The notes under the pieces are model-generated. The model saw nothing but the letters and a program-made list of their open reading frames with translations, ran no database searches and was not told the origin of the DNA. Below, piece by piece: positions 38,700 to 50,678 of a DNA stretch of 64,000 nucleotides (the first letter of the stretch is position 1; every line of letters starts with the position of its first letter). Location: the NCBI GenBank assembly GCA_026874595.1, contig CM049306.1:33806019-33870018 (forward strand), in the 5' to 3' direction. The translations under genes were made by a program, and so were the position numbers. The DNA comes from Sipunculus nudus. Taxonomy: Eukaryota > Annelida > Sipuncula > Golfingiida > Sipunculidae.

Positions 38700-41645
38700 T
38701 TGTAACTTGGGATTCTGAGAGGTCCATAAAAAATCTCCATGGAAACCAGAAATTAGGTCTCTGTTACCCATATCCTTCGAGCTATGTGGCCCCAAAGTAC
38801 CCCCCAGAAAAGTCAAAAATTTCATACAAAAACTTCAATATCTCATTAACTACTTGACTGATGGTCATGATTTTTGGCATACATATTGATCATGAGATGT
38901 TACATCACTTCCTGCAGACTGGTGGCGCCACCTGTATTTTTCGATTTTTTACGAATTTTTTTCTCTATTTTTGAGACCTTTAAAAATGTGAACATCTGTT
39001 AACAAGGCACAAATCATAAAGACTGGACTTAGAATCTTCATTTTCGACACACTGAGAGGTCCATGAAAAATCTCCTTGGAAACCAGAAATTAGGTCTCTG
39101 TTACCCATATCCTTTGAGCTATGGGGCCCCAAAGTACCCCCCAGAATAGTAAAAAATTTCATACAAAAATTTCAATATCTCAATAACTACATCACTGATG
39201 GTCTTCATTTTTGGCATACATATTGATCATGAGATGTTCGATCAGTTCCTGCAGACTGGTGGCGCCACCTGTACTGTTTGATTTTTTACGATTTTTTCCT
39301 CTATTTTTGAGACCTTTGAGGATGCTGTCATCTGTTAGCGTGGCACAAATCGTAACGACTGGACCTAGAATCTTCATTTTCGACACACTGAGAGACCTAT
39401 GAAAAGTCTCCAAGGAAACCAGAAATTAGGTCTCTGTTACCCATATCCTTCAAGCTATGGGGCCCAAAATTACCCCCCAGAATAGTCAAAAATTTCATAC
39501 AAAAACTTCAATATCTCATTAACTACATCACTGATGGTCATGATTTTCGACATACATATTGATCATGAGATGTTTCATCAGTTTGTGCAGACTGGTGGCG
39601 CCACCTGTATTTTTCAATGTTCACGAATTGTTTTCTCCATTTTTGAGACCTTTAAGGATGTAGTTATCTGTCAACAGGGTACAAATCGTAACGACTGGAC
39701 CTAGAATCTTTGTTCTTGACACACAGGGAGACCCATGATAAGTCTCCATGGAAACCAGAAATTAGGTCTCTGTTACCCATATCCTTTGAGCTATGGGGCC
39801 CCAAAATACCACCCAGAATAGTAAAAAATTTCATACAAAAACTTCAATATCTCAATAACTACATCACTGATGGTCTTCATTTTTGGCATACATATTGATC
39901 ATGAGATGTTAGATCAGTTCCTGCAGACTGGTGGCGCCACCTGTACTGTTTGATTTTTTACAATTTTTTCCTCTATTTTTGAGACCTTTGAGGATGCTGT
40001 CATCTGTTAGCGTGGCACAAATCGTAATGACTGGACCTAGAATCTTCATTTTCGACAAACTGAGAGACCTATGAAAAGTCTCCATGGAAACCAGAAATTA
40101 GGTCTCTGTTACCCATATTCTTGGAGCTATGGGGCCCAAAATTACCCCCCAGAATAGTAAAAAATTTCATACAAAAACTTCAATATCTCATTAACTACAT
40201 CACTGATGGTCATGATTTTCGACATACATATTGATCATGAGATGTTTCATCAGTTTGTGCAGACTGGTGGCGCCACCTGTATTTTTCAATGTTCACGAAT
40301 TGTTTTCTCCATTTTTGAGACCTGTAAGGATGTAGTTATCTGTCAACAGGGTACAAATCGGAACGACTGGACCTAGAATCTTTGTTCTTGACACACAGGG
40401 AGACCCATGATAAGTCTCCATGGAAACCAGAAATTAGGTCTCTGTTACCCATATCCTTTGAGCTATGGGGCCCCAAAATACCACCCAGAATAGTAAAAAA
40501 ATTTCATACAAAAACTTCAATATCTCAATAACTACATCACTGATGGTCTTCATTTTTGGCATACATATTGATCATGAGATGTTTCATCAGTTTGTGCAGA
40601 CTGGTGGCGCCACCTGTATTTTTCAATGTTCACGAATTGTTTTCTCCATTTTTGAGACCTTTAAGGATGTAGTTATCTGTCAACAGGGTACAAATCGTAA
40701 CGACTGGACCTAGAATCTTCGTTCTTGACACACAGGGAGACCCATGATAAGTCTCCATGGAAACCTGAAATTTGGTCTCTGTTACCCATATCCTTTGAGC
40801 TATGGCACTCCAAAGTACAGCTCAGAATAATGGAAAATTTGATACAAAAGCTAAAGTATCTGAACAACTAATGCAGAGATAACCATAATTGTTTGCATGG
40901 ATATTGATCATGGAGTGTTTCATAAGTTTCTGCAGACTGGTGGCACCACCTGTATTTGTTCGGTTTTTTTTTACGAAATTTTTCTGTATTTTTGAGACCT
41001 TTAAAGATATGAACATCTGTTAACAGGGCACAAATCATAAAAACTGGACCAAGAATCTTCATTCTTGACACACAGGGAGACCCATGAAAAGTCTCCATGG
41101 AAACTTGAAATTAGGTCTCTGTTACCCATATTCTTTAAGCTGTATGGGTCCAAAATACCCCCCCCCCCAGAATAATGGAAAATTTGATACAAAAACTGCA
41201 GTATTTCAATAACTACAACACTGATGGTCATGATTTTCGGCATACATATTGATCATGAGCTGTTCCATCAGTTTCTGCAGACTGGGTGTGCCACCTCTAT
41301 TTTTTTTTTCAAATTTTTACGAATTTTTTTCTTTTTTTGAGACCTTGAAAGATGTTGTTATCTGTCAACAGGGTACAAATCGCAACAACTGGACCTATAA
41401 TCTTCATTCTTGTCATGCAAGGAGGCCCATGAAAGGTGCCTGTGGAAACTTGAAATTAGGTCTCTGTTACCCATATCCTTCAAGCTATAGGACTCCGAAG
41501 TATCCCTCAGAATAATGGACAATTTGATACAAAAACTGAAGTATCTGAACAACTAATGCAGAGATCACCATGATTTTTTGCATGGATATTGACCATTAAG
41601 TGTTTTTATTAGTTTCTGCAGACTGGTGGAGCCACCTGTATTTTT
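38700..41645 (+). repeat. 336-bp tandem array with higher-order 672-bp dimer
   Basis: GGTGGCGCCACC lies at 38921, 39258, 39594, 39930, 40266 and 40603. Decayed forms lie at 40939, about 41285 and 41625. Spacings are 336 or 337 in the good part and 336-346 at the end. Units at 39258 and 39930 share one variant (CTGTACTGTTTG). Those at 39594 and 40266 share another (TTTTTCAATGTTCACGAA). This gives a nearly identical 672-bp dimer, a recent duplication. Confidence 0.95.
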
Positions 41646-41648
41646 GTA

Positions 41649-42811
41649 TCCGCCAAAACGAAGTTTTGCGGATACTATGTTTTTGACCAAGTTCCTCCGC
41701 GGCGGCGGCGTTCGTTTCCAGAGAGCTCCTCGGAGACTAATGGACAGATTTTTCCCAAACTTACACCTATTATCGGGTCACATGTGAACTGGTGCCTAAC
41801 CAATTTGCATTGACCTCTGACCTTTCATCTCTATCCAGTGTCCATTTGTGGGTCTGTTTCCACTCATAAACCCTCATATCTCGGGAACCGTTTGATCGAT
41901 CAGGAAATAAAATTGATACAAATGTAGCCCTTGGATTGCTTTATAACATACACAAAAAATGGTGGCGCCACCTGTAACCATGTTTGCACAGTGTCCATCT
42001 GTTCATCTGCCTTGGGTTAAAATCACTCATATCTCTGCAGTGAATTGACTAATTCACCTGAAATTCGTCATGTGTATACATCCAGGATAGCTTTCTTGAT
42101 TTTATGACAGGTGGCGCCACCTACGTTCACGTTCACACTGATGACATCCAAGCTTATATCTCGGGAACCCTTTGACCGATCAGGAAATAAAATTTATACA
42201 AATGTAGCCCTTTGATAGCTCTGTTACATACACAAAAAATGGTGGCGCCACCTGTAACAATGTATGCACAGCGTCTGTCTGTTAGTCTGCCGTGGCCTAA
42301 AATTACTCATTTCTCTGGTTCGACATAACTGCCTAAAATTTTGCAGGTTTATACATCGTGGACAGCTTTCTTGATTTTATGACAGGTGGCGCCACCTACA
42401 TTCTAGTTAATGCTGGACACATCCAAGCTCATATCTCAGGAACCATTTGACCGATTGGGCCAAAATTGTGCATGTGTTTAGATCTCATATAGGTCTTTAT
42501 CATACACAAAACTGGAGGGGTTACCTGCAAAGATTTTTGCACAGTGTTTGTCTGTTTGTCTGCCATGGGCAAAAATCACTCATATACATGTAGTGGTTTG
42601 ACTTTTCTGCCTAAAATTTTGCAGGTGTATACAACTTTGACAGCTTTCTGGATTTGTGGTAGGTGGCACAACCTACATACACATTTAGGCTGCAGACATC
42701 CATGCTAATATGCAACATACCTCACTCTATTTCCCCTTGCCACTCAATCCATGCCTCACTATCCGATTTTGGCAGATACATGTAGTCACTTGTCGGTTAC
42801 CCGTATTCTAG
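41649..42811 (+). mobile_element. Helitron-like family 1, copy 2, nested in family 2
   Basis: Starts TCCGCCAAAACGAAG with the same hairpin as the copy at 30786, and ends CCGTATTCTAG (CTAG at 42808-42811) before a T. The core holds about two 280-bp units with palindromes at about 41963, 42112, 42242 and 42387, fewer than copy 1. The 3' hairpin is degraded (GTAGTCA/GGTTAC). Its flanks are the two halves of one family 2 unit, so it is younger than that array. Confidence 0.8.
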
Positions 42812-43000
42812 TTTTAAAAGTTTACACATTTTTCTCTATTTTTGAGATATATAAATACAGACTAAATCTTGGCCTGTTGGTTAATCTGTTTGATGCTTCA
42901 GTTGAATGGGTATATACTACCATTCTGATGATAAAATTTCCTTTTGCGAATCTCTTCCCAGTCAGCTGAGCGTCATGACCTATGGGTCACTTGTTCTTTC

Positions 43001-43277
43001 TTCTATCCGACCCGTGTTTGCACCAGATCTCAAAAACTGGCTGAAAAAGATGAGGGACTCAAGGAAGCTTCTAGTGATTGCTCAGGGAATTGCAAACATC
43101 TGGTATCTGTTTATACATGAAATAATAGTGCGTGACAACCAAATGGGCAGTATTATTACATAAAAGGTTACATTTTGCCCCTTCTGCGGAAACGCACAGG
43201 GAACAAAATTCGACATTATATTTAATAAGAGAACCAATGGGAGTTGATATACGCAAACAAAAGCATTATATCATATA

Positions 43278-43279
<2 letters not shown>
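43001..43279. other. Non-coding stretch between two repeats
   Basis: Two short open frames at 42751-43163 extend out of the repeat and are not recognised. Confidence 0.35.

Positions 43280-43335
<56 letters not shown>
43280..43335. repeat. (TA)n microsatellite
   Basis: About 56 bases of pure TA/AT. Confidence 0.95.
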
Positions 43336-43336
<1 letters not shown>

Positions 43337-44699
43337 TTTCCTATAATCTATGTTGCTGTTGATATACTTATGTTGCAGATTACTTGTAATTTTTATGAAA
43401 ACATCGACTGTGTACCTTACCGTAGTTCACAGGCCTATGTGCCATATTGGAAACCGAAACATTAATATCTGTTCACAATATATTTTGAAAAAAAGTAACT
43501 GGCGAAATCAGTATCCTACTAAATTTCCAACGATATGGGAGTGTTCACATGGCTTCTTCTCAGCCGATACGCCCAAACGTCTTATAGTTTGCTCTGTGGA
43601 GACTCCTCGGAGTATCCTTGCGTCACGTTTCCGTGCATTTGTTGACCCATTTTGCGCAGGCATTTATTAAGCATTGGTGCCGCCTTTTTCATACAGAATC
43701 TAACCGTCGAAAGTCGCAGGCTCGAATTAACGGGCTGATATACATAAATGATAGAACAGACATAAAATGCAAAATGACTGGCTCTAATCCTTGACTTTAA
43801 TAGCTATGCAATTTTATAACTTCCTTGATAGGAAATTCAATAAAATTATGACATTTCTTTGTTGTGTGATAAAAGAAAAGAAATGTAACACGCACAAAAC
43901 AGATTCACCACGAAGCTAATACTGACTTATAATTTTATTGATATCTAGATGCTTTATATATACCATATATAAGAGTATAAATTATATATAAGAGTATTTA
44001 ATTATACCAGAGTATAAATTTCAGGGGGTTGAATATAATTTTATATGCTGTTCGAAAAATCTTTCATTACAGAATGGAAAGAAGCCAGTCTGTTATACCA
44101 ATATGCACAAGATTTTATTTTCTATTTATTGGACCATAGCCTATTAGTCCATGGACAAGGAAGGGTCACCGTGCACCCCCTCTGGGATTTTATGACATAG
44201 GTAATTTTAGATCCCCGAGTATGTCTCATTAACGAATTAAAATGTTAACATTGATTATTTTGGGATACACTACCCTTTGAGGCCATTTAAAGACAACCAG
44301 CCCATTACGCACGGCACCCTCGGACACTTAGCCTTGATAAGGGGGTAGGGGTATTTAAATATTTATAGCTCGCTTAGTATTTTAAACATATTCAAATAAA
44401 CTGTATTGTATTTGCAAATAGTCGGGGACAGTCACTGATAAAAATAATGATAAAAATGTATTTTATGTTTTTATTAATTAAGCAATTAATTAAGATACTT
44501 ATAAACTACCCTTAAAAAACATTGATCTTGACGGATTTTTCTTTAAACTTTTACCAAAAGAAGTATTTTTCGAGATGATGTTCACGATCACATTTTTGAA
44601 TTTCAGTTGCATTAATACATTGGTTCTTGACACTCCTAGAAATCTTGATGATAACGTGATGAATATTTGACCATATACAGATGAACGACTAACCCGCTG
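43336..44699. other. Non-coding stretch, nothing recognised
   Basis: A 106-codon plus frame at 43350-43670 is open without a recognisable domain. The rest is AT-rich. Confidence 0.4.
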
Positions 44700-46790
44700 T
44701 TAAGTCTATTTTATATATAAGGTGAATGTGGTGTCCAATTTTCTTCTCCAGACGCACTTGATTTTCACTGGGGTGCTTCCTTGTTACTATGAACAGTTAT
44801 TGGGGATGAGATATTATGTTTTATCATAGCACAGGAAATTGTAAGGATCGAATTGCAGTATTGTTCTCAAACGATATAAATATAACAGTAATGAAATCTA
44901 CTATCGACCAAGATGGTCGATTTTTATTATCAGAAATCAAAATTGATGTAACAAACTTTACAATAAAAAATTCAGTCACAACAGTTAACCTTTAATAAAC
45001 AATTAAATGACCCCCTTTTTCTACAGGGGAGACAACCTTTTGGTCGGAGCCGATTTCAATATAACTCTCCAGCAAGATATTGACAACATTTGAAGGGCGA
45101 AAAGAAAAAAAATAGGTCCTCCAACTAGGCAACTTGCAAAATTAATTTAACTATATCTATTAAATGACGTGTGGCGTACACGCAATCCACACACACGGGC
45201 TTTCACAAGAACGCAAGCAAAAAAACTAAAATCATATCATTGACTTATATGTGGTTAATGTTAAAAAAACACTTGTACCACACGAAACGTCAGCTGATAT
45301 TAAACCCACAGTTTTCTCTGACCATTGCATAATTTCAACTTCTCTGACAGGTGACCTCTTTGTCCGCAGAGGACCAGGATACTGGAAATTTAATAATGAC
45401 CTTTTAGCAGATGATTCGTATACAGGTACAACAAAACAGCTTATACATGAGTTGATCGATAAATATAAAGATAGTGAAGATAAACATATTGTATGGAACA
45501 CCATTAAGTGTGAATTAAACAGGTAGAAAAACAGGTGACCACTGAATTAACTTTCTTAATCAAATAAAAACCCGTTTGAAGAGGACGAAAAATGGACATA
45601 GTGAAAACTAAATTAAATGAATTATATAATTCTTCCACAAGGGATTCTATAATTAGAAGTAAACAAAGATGGTATGAATTTGGTGAAAAGAATACAAAAT
45701 ACTTTATGTCTTTGGAAAAAAGAAATTACAACAATATATGTAAAACAAAGGAACAGGAAGATATAACGAACCCAAAGTAATACGAAACCTTGTATACAGC
45801 AAACAAAAAAATAGCTGATTTAACAAAAAAAGTTATTTTTAAATGGCGAAATCCTTGGACTGAATGAAAAAGAAAAAGTCGACATGGGGAAAACCAATTA
45901 CATTATACGAAACTTTTGCAGCTTTTAAGAATGTAAGGAAAGTAAACGTCCAGGCATGGATGGATTTACAGCCGAATTATATGTATACATCTGGGATGAA
46001 ATTGGCAAAATGTTTCACGAGCAACTGTTTTATTCCTTAAATAAAGGGTCTCACTCAATAGAACAAAGAAGAGGTATAATATCTCTTTTACCAAAAATTG
46101 GAAAAGATCGAAAACTTATAGAACATTGGAGACCGATATGGCTTCTACCTGTTGATTATAAGATATAAGCAAAATAATTGCAAATCGTTTAAAAAAGATG
46201 TTCCTACATCATATTCATACTGATGAGACTGGTTTTATACAAGAGCGTTACATTGGAGAAAATATAAGGACAATTTAAGATATTATAAATCTTACTACCA
46301 TTAAAATTATGCTTCTCTTCGATTATGAAAAAGCTTTTGACAGATTATAATGGCAATACATTTAAAAAAAACGCTTAAGAAATTTAACTTTGGAAAGAAA
46401 ATGATATCCTGGGTCCAAACTTAAAATTTGAATGCCCCCAGTACATTGAAAAAAAGGGTTACGTTTCTTCTTACTTCATGATGGAACGAGGCGTCCGTCA
46501 GGGCTGTCCTTTATCAACTTATTTATTTATCTTAAGCAAAGAAACACTAGCTAGCCATATTCGTAAAAATAGAATAAAAGGAATCAATAAAAAGGGGAAA
46601 GGCTAAACATATCACAGCTGGCCGATAATACAAAGTGCTTTGTGGCTGGTAAAGATTAAGATTTAAATCCAGTGCGTCTGGAGAGGAACATGGAACACCA
46701 CATTCACCTTTAATACAAAGGGTACTATAAGATATACTTAACAGTGGGTCATTCATTGCATGTGTATATGGTAAAATATTCATAATGTTA
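44700..46790 (+). pseudogene. Decayed L1/Tx1-like LINE (endonuclease plus reverse transcriptase)
   Basis: The order matches a non-LTR ORF2 read across several frames. Endonuclease pieces: DQDGRFLLSEIKID (about 44909), GADFNITLQQDI (about 45049) and SDHCIIS (about 45316). Linker: RGPGYWKFNNDLL (about 45369), typical of L1/Tx1. RT pieces: GEKNTKYF (about 45683), RPGMDGFTAELY (about 45949), GIISLLPKIGKD (about 46074), HWRPIWLLPVDYKI (about 46123), TGFIQERYIGENIR (about 46230), LFDYEKAFDR (about 46315), MERGVRQGCPLS (about 46481) and LADNTKCF (about 46620), where the catalytic ADD has become ADN. Frameshifts and stops separate the pieces. Both ends are truncated and the 3' part is lost just before the Helitron at 46801. 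Clade is inferred from GPGYWK. Confidence 0.85.
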
Positions 46791-46800
46791 ACTTTCTATA

Positions 46801-49102
46801 TCTACATAATTAATACGGAGTTGGGTTTTTTCTAGACCACGGTTTACCTGCTTCCGTTCTGATTTGACTCTCCAAATTCGGCACACTTATGGTGGTGTGC
46901 TCTTCTAGGTCAAGTTTGTTTTATTTTGTGGTATTATGGCCTATTAAGCTGAGTATTTAACAATTTTGATATTTGCCCATTAGGTGCCCTTATTTCTTTT
47001 GTGCTGCAAGGTCCTCTACGCCTGTAACGCTTTTTCAGGAGGCCTCTCGGGGATTTTCACTGGCCTGTTAAGAACGTGGCAAGCGCGCATGTCCTGCCCA
47101 AAAGACATTTCCGTGCAATACGCGGTCACGCGGGTCCACTATAATCCCCATTGATCCCCAAAATCCTTGTAATGCCTCTAAAGAAATTTTCTTTCTCAAA
47201 GGAAGTAAAGGTTATTAATCAAAAGACCAAATGACCTCGCTTTCAATGCGAGGCTTTTCAGTTTTGTCAACACTGGGCACTAAGTCCAGTGATGGGACCA
47301 CCGTTTGACAATTTTTTTTTTATGGGTTACAGGTATGTTGATTTTTATACATTCAAAAATATCTTTCCATGATAACCATGGTTTCAAGAGGTCAGCCAAG
47401 TCTTGTGTTTTATGAAGTTTTTTTTTTCAAAGAGAAGCCCCACAACCTAATTATCATTCGGGTTGGGTGGGGGTGGGGGGGGGGGGGGGCGTTCACATAT
47501 ATTTGTTCACCTTGCGTGTGGCAGAACAAATAAATACGAATGGGTCACACGGGAACAAAGGAATGGTCCTTTGTCATAATGGTTTATAAGAAAATATATA
47601 TTGTGGTAATTCGTATTACCTCCAAAATGAAATGGACTGTTGGTATGTCTTTACCCTAACCCTCTACAAATGTTCAGCGAAACATTTTTCGCCTGTCACG
47701 CTTTTTCAGGAGGCGACCCGTAATCCCCACTACACCCATTTCAATTATATCGCCGGTTAAGGAATTTTATTCTGTCAACAGGAAGTAAAGATTTTAAATT
47801 CAAGCGCGGAACACATGTCGACGTGAAAATTTTAATAGGGAGCACTTTTCCGTTGAGTGGACACAATCACCGTTTTATAGGTTTACAGGCATGTTGATTT
47901 TTATACATTGAGAAGTATCTTTCCATGATAACCATGTTTTTAATGGTTCGGCCGATTTATGGGTTGTTTGAAAAAAGTTTTTTTTTCAAAAGGAAGCCGG
48001 GGGGATTGCACACACTTCAAAGGGTCTTCAATCTCTTGTGGACTTTGAAACCCCCACCAGAATCTACTAATCAGTCGTTCGTTCATACGTGCATGTTTCA
48101 TGTAAAACATTGTCAGGGTTCAGAAGCACGGATTCACCAGGCGAGTGGAGTGGCAGAACAACAACTGCATACGAATTGCATACTCGGGGACAAATTATTC
48201 CCTTGTCGAATTATGATGATGGCACTTAAGAAAAAAGTTTATTATGGTGATTCCGATAACGTTCATAAAATGTTATGGATTACGTACGCAGTTTTACTCT
48301 ACCCCTCTACAAATTGTCAGCAAAATCTGTATATTACATTTTGCGTTGGGATGCTGAAAGACAATGCAATGAACCAAGGCTGAGGCGGTTTCTCGCTAAA
48401 TGCTTCATCGAAATATATCAACCTGCTTTCTTTTTATCTGGGAGAGTTGTCAATTTTGCATCAGACCTGCTTATTCTATGACAATTTACAGTATTTAAAC
48501 CAAAAATTTAATTCTGCAGAAACATGTTGGAACATATTTTTCTTGACCTATCTTTTTCAGAATGGCAGCTATACGTTTCGCGTACAAGATACTTCAACGA
48601 CATATGCATGTGTTTATAAATAACGCATGTGTCTGTTAACATGCCTTAGACTATACCCTCAACTGACTACACTGAATAAACATCATGTTTCATGATGTCG
48701 CCTGAGTTTCAGATAATACAAAGCATCTTTCATATAATTTCACGGTAGAGTGCTTCTGTATACAATCGTTAAATCTACGATATTTCCCAAGCAATGAAGC
48801 TGTAGGGACCTATGTTGTTTATCGGAAAAAAAACTCCTCACTTAAAAATTCGTACACCCTATATATGCCTCACGTCTCTTTCCAAATTTTTTTTGGTGAG
48901 ATTTCTAAAATAGATTAATTTTTCTTTTTATGTTGATATTTTGGGGGAGGGTAAGAATTCTAACAGAGGTAATCTTAATATCATATAAGTGAACACATGA
49001 CAAAAGTTCCTGCAAAAACTTTAGGATTAAAATACGCGTCGTTCAGTTCCTATCAAAAATATGCATCAGACAGAGCCGTGGATTTTCCACGGGTGCAGCT
49101 AG
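46801..49102 (+). mobile_element. Non-autonomous Helitron, copy A1 (complete)
   Basis: About 2.3 kb with A|TC at 46800/46801 and CTAG|T at 49099-49102. A 7-bp stem hairpin (CCGTGGA, TTT, TCCACGG; 49076-49092) lies 7 bases before CTAG. Length and ends match copy C on the other strand. Internally a module repeats twice, diverged: CACGCTTTTTCAGGAGGC-like at about 47026 and 47697, and TTACAGG.ATGTTGATTTTT at about 47328 and 47882. A frame at 47950-48190 (GGLHTLQRVFNLL..., HVKHCQGSEARIHQASG) is open in all family copies, but I cannot name it. No Rep or helicase is present. Confidence 0.85.
49076..49102 (+). other. Helitron 3' terminal hairpin and CTAG end (copy A1)
   Basis: Perfect inverted repeat CCGTGGA/TCCACGG with loop TTT, then GTGCAG and CTAG. 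The same structure lies at 7074-7100 on the minus strand. Confidence 0.85.
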
Positions 49103-49716
49103 TTAAAACTAATAAGGAGTTGGGCTTTTTTTAGACCACGGTTTACCTGCTTCCGTTCTGATTTGACTCTCCAATTCGGCAGACGTATCGGTGGTGCGCT
49201 ATTCTATGACATGTTTGTATTATTTTGCGGGATTACGCCCTATTAAGCTGAATAAGTAATATTTTAATATTTCCCCATTAGATGCCCCCATTTCTTTTGT
49301 GCTGCAAGGTCCTCCACGCCTGTGACGCTTTTTCAGGAGGCGTCTCGGGGATTTTCACTGGCCTGTTAAGACCATGGCCAGAGCGCATGTCCGGCCCAAA
49401 AGGCATTTCCATGCAATACGCGGTCACGCGGGTCCACTATTATCCCCATTGATCCCCAATAACCATTTTATTCTCAAAAGGAAGTAAAGGTTTTAATCCA
49501 AAGACCACATGACTCCGCTTTCAACAACGGGCACTGAGTCCAATGATGTGACCACCGTTTGACAAATTTTTTATGGGTTACAGGTATGTTGATCTGTATA
49601 CATTAAAAAATATCTTTCCATGAGAACCATGGTTTCAGATGTTCGGCCAGGTCATGTGTTTTATGAAGTTTTTTTTTCAAAAAGAAGCCACACAACTTAA
49701 TTATCTTTCGGGTTGG

Positions 49717-49814
49717 GCGGTAGCAGTATATAGACCATAACAGCAGATCTGACATCGCTGGTAGCCACTACACTACCAGCGATGTCAGTCCTGCTGGTAT
49801 GGTATATATACCGC
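49717..49814. repeat. 98-bp foldback hairpin in copy A2
   Basis: Near-perfect inverted repeat. The inner arms CTGACATCGCTGGTAG and CTACCAGCGATGTCAG pair around a 9-base loop; the outer arms GCGGTA...TATATA pair with two small gaps. Copy A1 has a G run here instead, so it was inserted or arose in A2. Confidence 0.85.
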
Positions 49815-50678
49815 TAGTTAGGTGAGGGTCACATATATTTGTTAAGATCCGTTGTAGGGACGGTGAAACATGAAAAAAATATCACCAGTACATTTTTTAA
49901 ATGATAACAAACTAGAACCTGTAGTCAGGGTGTACAGACCTCCACCAGAATCTCCTTTAATATCAGTCATGTGTTCACGTGTATGCGTTTCAAGTGAGAG
50001 CACTGTCATGCTTCAGTAACACACCTTGCGAGTGGCAGAACAAATAAATACGAATGGGTTGTTTCCACACAGGGACAAAGAAACGGTCCCTTGTCATAAT
50101 GGTTTATAAGAAAATATATATTATGATGACTCTTATTACCTCCAAAATGAAATGGACTATTGATATGTCTTTACCCTAATCCTGTACAAATGTTCAGCAA
50201 AACATTTTTCGCTTGTCACGCTTTTTCAGGAGGCGACCTGTAATCCTCACAAAACCCCATTTCTATTATATCGCCTGTTAAGGTATTTAACTCTGTCAAA
50301 GGAAGTAAAGATTTTTAATTAAACGCCAAACACATGTCTACATGGTTTTTTAATAGGGAGCACTTTTCCGCTGAGTGGACACAAAGAGCTGACCATTTAC
50401 ACGATCACCGTTTTATAGGTTTACAGGTATGTTGATTTTTATACATTCAGACTTCTGAAGTATTTTTCTATGATAACCATGGTTTTAATAGATCGGCCAA
50501 TTTATGGGTTGTTTGAAAAAAGTTTTTTTTTTCAATAGGATGCGTGGGAGGGGGGGGGGATTACACACACTTCTATGGGTCCTCAATCTCTTGGGAACTT
50601 TGAAACCCCCGCCAGAATCTACTAATCAGTCGTTCGTTCATACGTGCACGTTTCATGTAAAACATTTTCGTGGTTCAG

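Larger units (their letters stand above)
38553..43000 (+). mobile_element. Helitron-like element with 336-bp tandem core, family 2 copy 1
   Basis: Starts with a hairpin (AGCTCAG at 38553, CTGAGCT at 38575), followed by a (GTCC/GTCT)n run and nine 336-bp units. An 11-bp inverted repeat links GCTCAGCTGAC (38554-38564) with GTCAGCTGAGC (42961-42971). A TGACC/GGTCA hairpin follows at 42976-42989. The family 1 element at 41649-42811 is nested in the last unit: CTGTATTTTT stops before it and CTCTATTTTTGAGA resumes after it. No coding sequence. The exact 3' terminus is not fixed; no CTAG ends it, so its class is less sure than family 1. Confidence 0.7.

Noticed and set aside
38921-41640. CRISPR-like array of palindromic repeats
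   Set aside because: The whole 336-bp unit repeats, not short repeats with unique spacers, and the genome is animal.
30786-42811. Hammerhead ribozyme retrozyme repeats, known in bivalve tandem repeats
   Set aside because: I did not see a CTGATGA core with a matching CGAAAC or GAAA half in the units.
45232-45504. 90-codon minus-strand frame
   Set aside because: Antisense to the LINE endonuclease/linker region, whose plus-strand motifs are clear.
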